From positions 56,706-120,705 of the forward strand of contig NW_005434582.1 of the NCBI RefSeq assembly GCF_000315625.1: a stretch of 64,000 nucleotides of DNA, read 5' to 3'. Positions 38,333-48,721 of the stretch are shown here, one piece after another. Numbering within the stretch: the stretch's first letter is position 1; each line of letters begins with the position of its first letter. The translations under genes and the position numbers were made by a program. The notes below the pieces were generated by a model that was not told the DNA's origin, searched no databases, and saw only the letters and a program-made list of their open reading frames with translations. This DNA comes from Guillardia theta CCMP2712. Lineage: Eukaryota > Cryptophyceae > Pyrenomonadales > Geminigeraceae.

Positions 38333-39309
38333 ATGCAGTTACTGCTCCGCCGCGTCTGGGCTGCTGGGACTAGCCTCCATGCAGGCCTCTCAGGCCTTCA
38401 CCCGCGAGTACACTCCTTCATCACAGCTGCTCATGCATCATCTCGCAATCACTCCTTCATCACAGCTGCTCATGCATCATCTCGCAATCACTCCTTCACC
38501 ACAGCTGCTGATACATTATTTCACGATCGCGCTTCAGCATATCTCAAGCATGCGTGTGAGTTGCTGAAGATTAAAGCTCCAACTGGGAACGCCTATGCCG
38601 TTGCACTAGCGCTGAATGATAAGGATGCGGAGAAGGAGCTGCAGCTGCAGAAGAAGGATGCGGAGAAGCAGCTGCAGCTGCAGCTGCAGCTCCTGGAGAA
38701 AGATCATCAGATTATTGTCAACTACTACAAACGGCGAGTGGCATACATCACTCAGAGGTGTAGAGTTTGTTTGCCACCATGGTGTGGCCTCTACCCTCTA
38801 CTGAATGACTGTTGCACAAACACAGGTATCTGGTTGAGGATCTTTTCAGGAAAGCTATGGATATTATTGCCAACAGCAAGGACGAGGAGATCAACTCTGT
38901 ACAGAGAGACTTGCCGCGGAAGGACTTGGGGCTGATGATGAAAAGAGAGCTTTCTATGAGTGCGATGAATAGGCACTTGCAGACGAATAATAGCTTACGA
39001 CTGGCCGTATGGAAACGGATGGGGTTACCAGAGGACCTTTTGATACCTAGGTTATCAGAAGAGAAGATGTTGTATGGGTACCTGTCGGAACACATCCATG
39101 GACCGACGGGGCTGTTTGTGTTTTTATCTTCACGTGCAGCTAAAGAGGAGATCAGATTTTTCAGCGATGTTGCACACGTTTTCAAGAAGGAGGTGGACTT
39201 TTTCGACGACGCGTCAGCAGAAGAGGGAGAGCTGATGGAAACTAAATCTATCCTGGAAAAATATAGGCGAAAATCTGAGGACGACACTGTCAGCGAGCCA
39301 AAGCCATGA
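38333..39309 (+). CDS. Tandem-array gene, copy 2 (two exons, 302 aa)
   Basis: Exons are 38333-38757 and 38826-39309. It is nearly identical to copy 1. Differences include three extra bases near the 3' end of the intron and a 6-bp insertion near the C-terminus that adds two residues (DDTVSEP instead of DDSEP). The frame is intact. Confidence 0.75.
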
Positions 39310-39452
39310 CTTGAATAGGATCAAGGCACTTTTCGATATATGCTTGCTGATTACTGATCATAGTATGTTGCCTGCAGAGTCTTTCTGATATGCGACGCCG
39401 AGATAGAAGCTTAGATCATTGTCTGTTGTCGTGTTGTACCCTTTTGTGTTAG

Positions 39453-39855
39453 TCATGAATTCGTCGAATGACGCAAACAAAACTGTACTGTTGCTTGCTT
39501 GAATGATGTGGCCGCATCCACAACTAAGGCTATCAACATCTCCCCCTCCTGTTTGTCACGATCACCGATAATGGAAGAAGCAGTGATCTGATGTGCATGG
39601 TTGAAAGCAGCCGAAGTCCCGTAAGTCTTGACATAGTTTTTTCCAGAAGTTTCTGCCACTGCTAGGTAAACCGTAGACTGATTTGTTGCGGATTTTGAGG
39701 TATGGTGACTTGATATTGCAGAGCTCACGGAACTGTGGAGGTGTCTTGATCAGGATGTACACCGCCGTAGGTACGGATGCAGTCAAGTATGCCGTCGAGA
39801 TGTCCTGGCATCGCATTAGGGCCATTGTTTGGCTCGAGCTATGGCAAGGAGTCAT
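39453..39855 (-). pseudogene. Copia-type reverse transcriptase fragment, unit 2
   Basis: Same reading as in unit 1 (VYGLPSSGRNFWKK and flanks). The copies are identical in the translated part, so the fragment was already dead when the unit duplicated. Confidence 0.75.
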
Positions 39856-40179
39856 CGGATGGTGGCAGGATTTGCAGTCGCAGAGAACGAGTCTAGGTCA
39901 TCAATGCCCTGTACTGCGTTATACCCTCGGATGATTGCCCTTGCTTTATACTAGAGCCTTGTCCCTTGCTGATCTGATTGCTGAAATCAATGATGCGGTT
40001 CTAGGTTGTTGTCGTTGAGGGCTTCATTGATCGAAGGGTCATCATTCTCGCTCGGGCCTCCCCTCCCAGTGTGCCACGGTTGAATGTGTCTATCATTACT
40101 CCACAGAGCTGGGCCTCTTTGTGAAGGCCTGCTCCTGATATGGGATGCCCCAGTTGATATAATGATCGAATGCAGCGCC

Positions 40180-40425
40180 CTAAGATGGTGTAGCAATGTG
40201 GCATTGACGAATCTCTGGTGATAGAAGGAGGCAGTGGCGAGCAAGGTTTTCGATGGGACCAGGGCCAACAAATGCCTCAACGCCAGCTGAGGCAACATCT
40301 CTGACACCTCTGATCACCACTTTAGCTGTGCGTGAAGATAAAAACACAAACAGCCCCGTCGGTCCATGAATCATCGACTCGCTTAAACCTGGTGGCGGCC
40401 TGGCTGCCATTGCGATTTCCTGCAA
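40180..40425 (-). pseudogene. Reverse-strand frame sharing a block with the array gene, unit 2
   Basis: Identical to 37571-37816. Confidence 0.5.
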
Positions 40426-40941
40426 ACTTGCGATTTATTGACTAAAAAAGGAAGGGCAAACCGGAGCAAACAAGGAGAAGGAGAAAACCGACAACTCCGC
40501 CTCAATAAAACACTAGGAAAGGAAAGAGGCAGCAAGGATCAGGACAAGGAGCAGTAGCGCAAGGCCCCTGCAAGGAAGACGGCAAGACCCATGCGAGAGC
40601 GATACTTACCCACCCCCTCCCCATTCACACACCCTGTGTATTTACGCGAAAGATACCGGTACTAGACCCTTTGATTGGCTGTTCCACCCCCGTGGCCCGG
40701 CCATGGGGCCTGCGGTTTTGGCGCGGTCTGCAAAGGTTTGTGGCTCTTGACTTTCGCGGTAGTTTGAAACCTCTCTGAAAGTATTTCAATGCCCTCAAAA
40801 CCACCCGGTCTTTTGATGATCAAGTACCCACATAAGTATGTCCATCCCAAGCCGAAGTTCTCTTTGAGCTCTGATTTCGACCTCAAAGCTCAACCCTCCC
40901 CAGTCTAAGCACCCCTCTCGCGAAACCGCGAAACTATCGCT

Positions 40942-41986
40942 ATGCAGTTACTGCTCCGCCGCGTCTGGGCTGCTGGGACTAGCCTCCATGCAGGCCTCTC
41001 AGGCCTTCACCCGCGAGTACACTCCTTCATCACAGCTGCTGATGCATCATCTCGCAATCGCTCCTTCATCACAGCTGCTCATGCATCATCTCGCAATCAC
41101 TCCTTCACCACAGCTGCTGATACATTATTTCACGATCGCGCTTCAGCATATCTCAAGCATGCGTGTGAGTTGCTGAAGATTAAAGCTCCAACTGGGAACG
41201 CCTATGCCGTTGCACTAGCGCTGAATGATAAGGATGCGGAGAAGGAGCTGCAGCTGCAGAAGAAGGATGCGGAGAAGCAGCTGCAGCTGCAGACGAAGGA
41301 TGCGGAGAAGGAGCTGCAGCTGCAGAAGAAGGATGCGGAGAAGCAGCTGCAGCTGCAGCTGCAGCTCCTGGAGAAAGATCATCAGATTATTGTCAACTAC
41401 TACAAACGGCGAGTGGCATACATCACTCAGAGGTGTAGAGTTTGTTTGCCACCATGGTGTGGCCTCTACCCTCTACTGAATGATTGCACCGTCCAAACAC
41501 AGGTATCTGGTTGAGGATCTTTTCAGGAAAGCTATGGATATTATTGCCAACAGCAAGGACGAGGAGATCAACTCTGTACAGAAAGACTTGCCGCGGAAGG
41601 ACTTGGGGCTGATGATGAAAAGAGAGCTTTCTATGAGTGCGATGAATAGGCACTTGCAGACAAATAATAGCTTACGACTGGCCGTATGGAAACGGATGGG
41701 GTTACCAGAGGACCTTTTGATACCTAGGTTATCAGAAAAGAAGATGTTGTATGGGTACCTGTCGGAACACATCCATGCCGCCGGACCGACGGGGCTGTTT
41801 GTGTTTTTATCTTCACGTGCAGCTAAAGAGGAGATCAGATTTTTCAGCGATGTTGCACACGTTTTCAAGAAGGAGGTGGACTTTTTCGACGACGTGTCAG
41901 CAGAAGAGGGAGAGCTGATGGAAACTAAATCTATCCTGGAAAAATATAGGCGAAAATCTGAGGACGACAGCGAGCCAAAGCCATGA
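40942..41986 (+). CDS. Tandem-array gene, copy 3 (two exons, 324 aa, longer coiled coil)
   Basis: Exons are 40942-41432 and 41503-41986. Relative to copy 1, the coiled coil is expanded by 66 bp (22 residues, another TKDAEKELQLQKKDAEKQLQ-type unit). Two residues are inserted in the conserved block (IHAAGPTGLF), and there are five extra bases near the intron end. The frame is intact. The 3' flank is cut short at 42474. Confidence 0.75.
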
Positions 41987-42132
41987 CTTGAATAGGATCA
42001 AGGCACTTTTCGATATATGCTTGCTGATTACTGATCATAGTATGTTGCCTGCAGAGTCTTTCTGATACAGTGCGACGCCGAGATAGAAGCTTAGATCATT
42101 GTCTGTTGTCGTGTTGTACCCTTTTGTGTTAG

Positions 42133-42474
42133 TCATGAATTCGTCGAATGACGCAAACAAAACTGTACTGTTGCTTGCTTGAATGATGTGGCCGCATCCA
42201 CAACTAAGGCTATCAACATCTCCCCCTCCTGTTTGTCACGATCACCGATAATGGAAGAAGCAGTGATCTGATGTGCATGGTTGAAAGCAGCCGAAGTCCC
42301 GTAAGTCTTGACATAGTTTTTTCCAGAAGTTTCTGCCACTGCTAGGTAAACCGTAGACTGATTTCAACCGTTGCGGATTTTGAGGTATGGTGACTTGATA
42401 TTGCAGAGCTCATGGAACTGTGGAGGTGTCTTGATCAGGATGTACACCGCCGTAGGTACGGATGCAGTCAAGTC
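42133..42474 (-). pseudogene. Copia fragment of truncated unit 3
   Basis: Corresponds to the RT remnants of units 1 and 2 but is broken by a 5-bp insertion near 42366 and truncated at the array end. Confidence 0.6.
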
Positions 42475-43287
42475 AGTGGATAAAGTGACATGTGGCACAC
42501 AGCGATTGAATGGATGGAGAAGAAAGATTAATAGTAGGCATGCATCCTAGCATAAACCCTCCACAATAAAAGGAACCCTCCACAAACCTTCCACATATAT
42601 TTGAAGAGTGAAATGGTAATAGAGAAAGGGGTTGTGTGGAGGGTTTGGAGGGTTTGGAGGGTGTGGAGGGTTGAAAATTGAATTGGGGAAAATCAAAAAA
42701 TATTTGGGAGGAGCAAAATCAAACCCTCCACCCTCCACACCTGCCACGGGTGTGATAATTTCATCAATGATGATTGTTTTCTTTTTATTCGGTTCAGGTC
42801 ATCGGTTGGGTGCTCCGGGACCACTGTGCAGACGGCAGAACTTCGGAACGGCAGAAGGGAAGAACGGCCATTGGTCACCAAGGGGGGAGCAAGCTCCCGC
42901 GGCAAGGCTGCGCCATGCCTTTCCGCCCCCTTGCTGAAATCATGTGAAAGCCTGACGAGAATGATAAGGGAAAGTGATAGAGATAAGAAGGCAGTTGTTC
43001 ATAGTTGAGTCACGAAGGAAAAGTGTAATACGTCAAAAAAGTCACGAAGAAAAAGTGTGATACCCAAAACGGTCAAATAAGTCAAATGGTATTAAGCTGC
43101 TAGCAGCTCTAGCCCGGGCCGCCTGAGCCTACTACGCCGCTCAGCGGCTGAGTGCCGTGCAGAGACTGAGGAAAACGGCGTTGAACGCCTCACTCGGAAA
43201 TGTCAGATTCAAGCCTTGGATTCGGAAGGAATAGCACTGAAATGATACCAGGCTATGACATATCAAAACGACCAACCGGCAATAAGC
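42475..43287. other. Spacer with GGAGGGTTT repeats and an inverted partner
   Basis: 42630-42672 carries GGAGGGTTT/GGAGGGTGT units. Complementary words (ACCCTCCAC) lie on either side at 42550-42590 and 42723-42742, so this stretch can fold back on itself. No gene is supported between the array and 44839. Confidence 0.5.
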
Positions 43288-43398
43288 GGTGGTCCCATCG
43301 AAAACCTTGCTCGCCACTGCCTCCTTCTATCACCAGAGATTCGTCAATGCCACATTGCTACACCATCTTAGGGCGCTGCATTCGATCATTATATGAGT
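43288..43398 (+). repeat. Solo fragment of the array unit, inverted
   Basis: Matches the reverse complement of 37549-37655 (and of the unit 2 copy) and ends exactly where the GC-rich repeat copy 2 begins. This looks like a breakpoint or insertion junction. Confidence 0.75.
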
Positions 43399-43399
43399 T

Positions 43400-43800
43400 C
43401 GGCACCCCGGCACCCTGGGACGCGGCGTGCCCGTACCCGGCAGTGACCGTACTAGCCTACGGTGCCACCGTGGGTGTGCCGCCGGGCCGCTGGCCGTGAC
43501 TGGCAGCTGGCCCGGCGGCGCGTTGAAGTACGGTCCGGTCCGCAGGCTGGCTTCCGATTTCCAGTCCGGCGGTCGGTCCCGGCGCCGGCCGCGCCGCCCC
43601 GGGCCGGCACAGTGCTGGGAGTCTCCTATGATGAGTCATGCCCGACAGTGCCCGGCCGCCCCCCCCCCCCCCCCCGGCGCCGGGGCCCGGCCCGTACCGT
43701 CACATGGCAAGTCACTGGGTGAGGGTCGACTCACAGGCTGGTTGGCCTGTGCGGCAGTGTCGTACTGATTTTAACTTAACTTTGAGTAAAGGGTTCAAGA
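43400..43800. repeat. GC-rich dispersed repeat, copy 2
   Basis: A GC-rich body (CCGGCC, GGGCCGG) ends in the shared tail (TCGTACTGAT, AACTTAACTTTGAGTAAAG) seen in copies 1 and 3. Confidence 0.7.
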
Positions 43801-44838
43801 CAAACGGACAGTGTCAACTTCACAGGTCTGAAACTTTTGGATTTGTTTGAAACTTTCAAGATAAATTATCAAAATAGATCTGAAAATTTCTCCAATTTAT
43901 TCGCCCAGATTCAAAAATTTCGGTTGTGCTGTAAGCATTCAAATCTGAAACGTTGAAGTTTTGATGACACGATTGAACGAAAAAGAGTCTTTTCAAGTCC
44001 AATTGAGTGTTTTCATAGGGGGTGGGGTAGGATGTGATGAGTAAATTAGGGGGTGATGTTATGGAGAAAAAGGGGGTACTGTTGTCATAAGTTGGATGAT
44101 GGGGTGTAGGGGGTATAACAACAAGGATGAACGGATGGAACACGTAGAAACGCAAGGGGAACAGGAGTGCGTCAACATGCGGACGAGGAGGAGGAGGAGG
44201 AGGAGGAGGAGGAGGAGGAGGAGGAGGAGGAGGAGGACGATAGCGAGAAAAATGAGAGAGAGGCTTGGAAAGCGTGCGCCAATCAGCACCGTTGACTCGA
44301 AAGTGACTTGCAAGTTGTGAAGACTAGATTACGATCAAGTCGACGATGGCAAGGATGACGGTGATGACGGTGATGACGGTGATGACGGTGATGACGGTGA
44401 TGACGGTGATGACGGTGATAATAAGTTGATTCATGATTTGAGTTGTGCCACCAGTTGTGTGAATTGCCAAGGGAGTGTTTAGATAGCGATGAGTTCAACC
44501 ATGACAAGGACATTTTTTATGGAGAACAGGTTGTCGGTGATTGTCAAGGTAGCCATCGTGCCTGGATGGGCAAAGATGGAGTATGCGCAGATGTACACTT
44601 AGCAGATGAAAGTCCTTTAAAGGCGTAGAATGAAATAGTCTTATTCTCCGCGATTCTTGAGATGGCACGAGCAGTACCTTCAACCCTGGCTGCCTCTCCC
44701 GCAATGTGCTCGCCTCCTTCGATCTGCTCGCAAACCTACATGTAAAGATGCCCGCATGAGAGGCATGGCGCATTTCGATGAATGATTTGGAAGAACCCAC
44801 CCTTGTTCTCTTCAATTGTAACTCACCCTTTTGTCAGG
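43800..44838. other. Spacer with GAG and GATGACGGT repeats
   Basis: AT-rich at 43840-44000. A GAG/GGA run lies at 44185-44236. Seven or so GATGACGGT nonamers lie at 44358-44420. The last few hundred bases should contain the promoter and 5' UTR of the oxidase gene; no exon is recognised. Confidence 0.6.
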
Positions 44839-47800
44839 ATGCGGGACCTGCTGCTGTTGGGATTCCTTTCATGCCTTACTGGCGTGTCATCCTTCACCCA
44901 GCCCTCCCTCCTCTCACATGCTAGGCACTTTAGCCTTCACAGGTCCATCGCGAGTCGACGGGGCCCTCCGTTGAAACCTGCCCATGTCCGAACGCCCTGC
45001 CGTCTCCACACTAAGACTACCATGCTTCTGCGGCAATCGGCCGCTGAGCTGAACGCAATTGCGCAGGAGCTCCTTGCTGTGGGAGAGCTAGAGGTGGGGG
45101 AGGTGAACAGCTTGATCAAGCTGGGGAAGTTTGGGACGAGCAAGAGCGGAGCGGTGCTGGTGCGTGAAGGGCAGGACGTAACAGTTCCGCTCGAGGAGAG
45201 GAACGTTTACCTGCTGCTGTCAGGATCAGCAGAGGTCACGCGAGGAGGAGAGGTTGTCTCGAAGCTGAGCTCAGGGGAGTTCATCGGAGAGTCGAGGTTC
45301 CTGGAGGTTGAGACGCTGGAGAAGCTCAAAGTGATCAAGGCGGATTTCGTAGAGGAGACTTTCAGGAGCGTCGACCTCGACAAGAGCGGGAGTATCAGCC
45401 CAGCCGAGCTCCAGACGACGGCGAAAGCGCGAGCTGGCATCGAGCTGAGCCTGGAGCAGGCGGAGCAGATCGTGGCTGCGGTTGACTCCAACAGCGATGG
45501 GGAGGTGCAGCTGGAAGAGGTCAAGAGGGCGGTAGCGAAGATGGAGGGGAAGGAGTTCATCAGGGACATGTTCCTGATGATGGACAAGGATGGATCAGGA
45601 GCGATCGATGCGAGGGAGCTGCGGGCGGCGCTGGAGGACAAGCTTGGGGTGCAGCTCAACGACGAGCAGGCAACGAAGCTGATCGAGATCCTGTCGACCG
45701 GGAGGGATCAGCTGACGCTGAACCAAGTGATGATGCTCTCGCAGAAGATGAGGGAGAGTGAAGTACTCGAGCGGACCTTCAGGCTCTTCGACTCCGACGG
45801 CTCGGGGAAGATCGACATCAAGGAACTTGGGCCTCTGCTGGCTGCCCTCGGGGTCCAGCTGAGCAAGGAGCAGGTGCAGGTGCTGGTGCAGTCGCTGGAC
45901 CTCAACAACGACGGGGAGATGGACGTGCAGGAGCTCAAGTCCGGCATCGCGAGGCTGCAGGGCAACGTCGTCGGCCGCTTCGGCAACGTCCTGCGGCTGT
46001 TCGAGGCGGTTGCCTTCGGCTCCCAGCGAGGGTCGCAAGTGTCAGTGACGGTGAAGGCAGGGGAAGGAGAGGAGGAGGCGAAATTCATCTCGTGGAGCAT
46101 CCCCGAGCTGCTGGAGTTCTTCGCTAAGAATCCTTCCACCGCCTCCAAGGTCAAGTCCATCTGGGCCATCAAGCTCGCCATGAAGCTAAAGGCGACGACT
46201 GGCCTGCTGTCCCCCAGCAAGCCCTCATCTACTCCTGCCTCGTCCCAGCAGCAGCAGAGCGAGGAGGGGGACCCCCTGACTCCTGCGGAAGGGAAGCCCG
46301 CGGACTACGGGTACGGCAGCAACTTCGTGTACGGGCGGTACGGGGATCTCGGACCTCTGAGACGGGCCGTGCCGGCGAACCTGGTGCGCATGGCGGTGTG
46401 GAACTTCGGGAGGGAGTATCGGGCACTGAGGAACGCGTTTCGGCTGGGGGAGGTGAGGGAGCTTGTCAACAGCGTGTCGGGGGCAGGCGCATGGTTCCGG
46501 TCCAAGCAGGCGCTCAGCAGGATGCTGGGGGAGTGCACGGAGGAGGAGAGGAGGGAGAAGCTGGCGGAGATCTTCAAGTCTATCGACAAGGACGAGTCGG
46601 GGGCGATCAGCGTGGAGGAGCTGCGGGTGGCGATCGGAGAGCTCGGAGTGGAGGCGACGAGCAAGCAGGTGGAAGGCATGCTCAAGGTGGCGGATCAGGA
46701 CGCGTCCAAGGAGATCTCGCTGGAGGAGTTCAGCTCCCTGGTCAACAGTCTCCTCAAGTCCGGGGACAAGTTTGACCTGATCATGAAGAAGAAGGGTTGG
46801 CTCCCTCCCCCCGTCGCCAAGTTCATCCTCTTCCTCACCTCCTTGCTCGGCAACGTGGACGAGGGCGTGGAGGAGGCACTCAAGGATAACCTGCGGCCCG
46901 TCCGGGGGTCCGAAGTCCCTCCTGAGGCGAGGAGGCTGCAAGAGAAGGTAGCTCGGCTCGTGCTGGACAACGACGCGGTGGCGAAGAGGGAGGAGATCCG
47001 CATGGAACAACTGAAAGTTTCCCTTGAGAAGGCGCTGAAGGAGGAGAAGAGCCCAGCCCAGCAGGAGTTTGTGCAGTCCCTCCAGTTGACTGCCACCCCA
47101 GCACTCATCATGGTGCCTTACACATTCCTCTGCTGGCTCATCGACGTTCTCTTCGTCAACCGCCCGATCCAGCGCTTCTGGTTCCTGGAGACGGTGGCTA
47201 GGATGCCCTACTTCTCCTACATCACCATGCTGACCCTGTACGAGTCGCTCGGGTGGTGGCGATCGTCCATGGACTCGAGAAGGGTTCACTTTGCGGAGGA
47301 ATGGAACGAAGTCCAGCACCTCAAGATCATGGAGGCGTTGGGAGGGGACAGGAGCTGGTTCGATCGCTTCATGGGCAGGCATGCAGCGATCTTCTACTTC
47401 ATCATCCTCAACCACATCTGGCTCCTCTCCCCCTCTCTCGCCTACAACTTCTCCGAGCTGATTGAGTTCCATGCCGTCGACACGTACGGGGAGTTTGTTG
47501 ACGCCAACGAGGAGCTTCTAAAGTCGCTTCCTCCCCCCCAGGAGGCGGTGGAGTACTACAACAGCAAGGATCTCTACCTCTTCGACGAGTTCCAGACTGG
47601 GAGGACGCCCAAGTCGCGCAGGCCAGTGATCCGCTCCCTCTACGACGTGTTCTGCAACATCCGAGATGACGAGTTGGAGCATGTGAAGACCATGTTCCAG
47701 TGCCAGACCTCCCTCCAGCAGATCCAGAGCCCCAACGCGCAGGCGGCGGAGATGGAGAGGAAGCAAGAGGAGTCTGTGGAAGGGGGGATGGAGGGGTGGG

Positions 47801-47898
47801 CCTTCCCTTCAGACGAGGACCTGAAGGAGGAGGAGATACTCAGGAAGGTGATCGAGCTGAAGAGGGAGGAGCTGAGGGCGCTGGAGCAGAGGCTGTAG
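44839..47898 (+). CDS. Plastid-targeted fusion: CNB-like roll, eight EF-hand loops, plastid terminal oxidase (PTOX), 1019 aa
   Basis: The start is ATG 44839 rather than the upstream in-frame ATG 44782, because it gives a clean signal peptide (MRDLLLLGFLSCLTGVSS) followed by F19 and a basic transit stretch. Residues about 100-155 resemble a cyclic-nucleotide-binding roll (LLLSGSAEVTRGGEVVSKLS, GEFIGESRFL). EF-hand loops start at D179, D216, D249, a degenerate one at about 286, D318, D354, D583 and D619. From about 775 on it is a PTOX/alternative oxidase. Di-iron ligands are all visible: E784 (LET), E824 and H827 (NE-x2-H), E876 (E-x-HAVDTY), E945 and H948 (DDELEH). PTOX oxidises plastoquinol and reduces O2 to water at the thylakoid. 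Ca2+ control of this safety valve is inferred. It is one exon of 3 kb with no frameshift. Confidence 0.92.
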   Translation: MRDLLLLGFLSCLTGVSSFTQPSLLSHARHFSLHRSIASRRGPPLKPAHVRTPCRLHTKTTMLLRQSAAELNAIAQELLAVGELEVGEVNSLIKLGKFGTSKSGAVLVREGQDVTVPLEERNVYLLLSGSAEVTRGGEVVSKLSSGEFIGESRFLEVETLEKLKVIKADFVEETFRSVDLDKSGSISPAELQTTAKARAGIELSLEQAEQIVAAVDSNSDGEVQLEEVKRAVAKMEGKEFIRDMFLMMDKDGSGAIDARELRAALEDKLGVQLNDEQATKLIEILSTGRDQLTLNQVMMLSQKMRESEVLERTFRLFDSDGSGKIDIKELGPLLAALGVQLSKEQVQVLVQSLDLNNDGEMDVQELKSGIARLQGNVVGRFGNVLRLFEAVAFGSQRGSQVSVTVKAGEGEEEAKFISWSIPELLEFFAKNPSTASKVKSIWAIKLAMKLKATTGLLSPSKPSSTPASSQQQQSEEGDPLTPAEGKPADYGYGSNFVYGRYGDLGPLRRAVPANLVRMAVWNFGREYRALRNAFRLGEVRELVNSVSGAGAWFRSKQALSRMLGECTEEERREKLAEIFKSIDKDESGAISVEELRVAIGELGVEATSKQVEGMLKVADQDASKEISLEEFSSLVNSLLKSGDKFDLIMKKKGWLPPPVAKFILFLTSLLGNVDEGVEEALKDNLRPVRGSEVPPEARRLQEKVARLVLDNDAVAKREEIRMEQLKVSLEKALKEEKSPAQQEFVQSLQLTATPALIMVPYTFLCWLIDVLFVNRPIQRFWFLETVARMPYFSYITMLTLYESLGWWRSSMDSRRVHFAEEWNEVQHLKIMEALGGDRSWFDRFMGRHAAIFYFIILNHIWLLSPSLAYNFSELIEFHAVDTYGEFVDANEELLKSLPPPQEAVEYYNSKDLYLFDEFQTGRTPKSRRPVIRSLYDVFCNIRDDELEHVKTMFQCQTSLQQIQSPNAQAAEMERKQEESVEGGMEGWAFPSDEDLKEEEILRKVIELKREELRALEQRL

Positions 47899-47899
47899 A

Positions 47900-48207
47900 G
47901 GATGTTTGATTGTTCCTCAAGTTCATTCGTGAACCGATTTTTCCCCTCATCGCCTCCACCAGGAAGTCTGCGAGCATTGTTACTGAGTACCCACTTCAAA
48001 CCCACCCTCCCCTCTCTCCCTCCCCTCTCTCCCTCCCCTCCCTCCCTCCCTCCCTCCCTTCCCTCCCTCCCTCCCTCCCTCCTCTTCCTATCCCTTCCTT
48101 TCCTTTCTCCACTCCCTCCCTCAAATCTTCACGCTCCTCTCCTTCATCCTCTCATCACCTTCGCTGCTTGCTCTTCCTTCTTTGTCAGCTTGTCCCACGT
48201 CTGCGAG
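47900..48207. other. Intergenic spacer, CT-rich
   Basis: 3' flank of the oxidase gene. 48000-48130 is almost pure C/T on the + strand. No gene. Confidence 0.5.
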
Positions 48208-48220
48208 CTAGTCAACGACC

Positions 48221-48721
<501 letters not shown>

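Larger units (their letters stand above)
35480..42474. repeat. Tandem array of a 2.6-kb unit: two full copies plus a truncated third
   Basis: Unit starts at about 35480, 38085 and 40694 (marked by GGCCATGGGGCCTG). The spacing between equivalent start codons is 2600 and 2609 bp. Copies are nearly identical apart from scattered single-base changes and several 3-6 bp insertions plus one 66-bp in-frame expansion. Copy 3 stops at about 42474 inside the unit. Each unit contains its own about 250-bp upstream region, the two-exon gene, copia-like sequence and a decayed reverse-strand frame. Confidence 0.95.

Noticed and set aside
46225-47472. A 415-codon open frame antisense to the oxidase gene
   Set aside because: It is the mirror of a strongly biased GC-rich coding strand. 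No domain is seen, and the + strand product is unambiguous.
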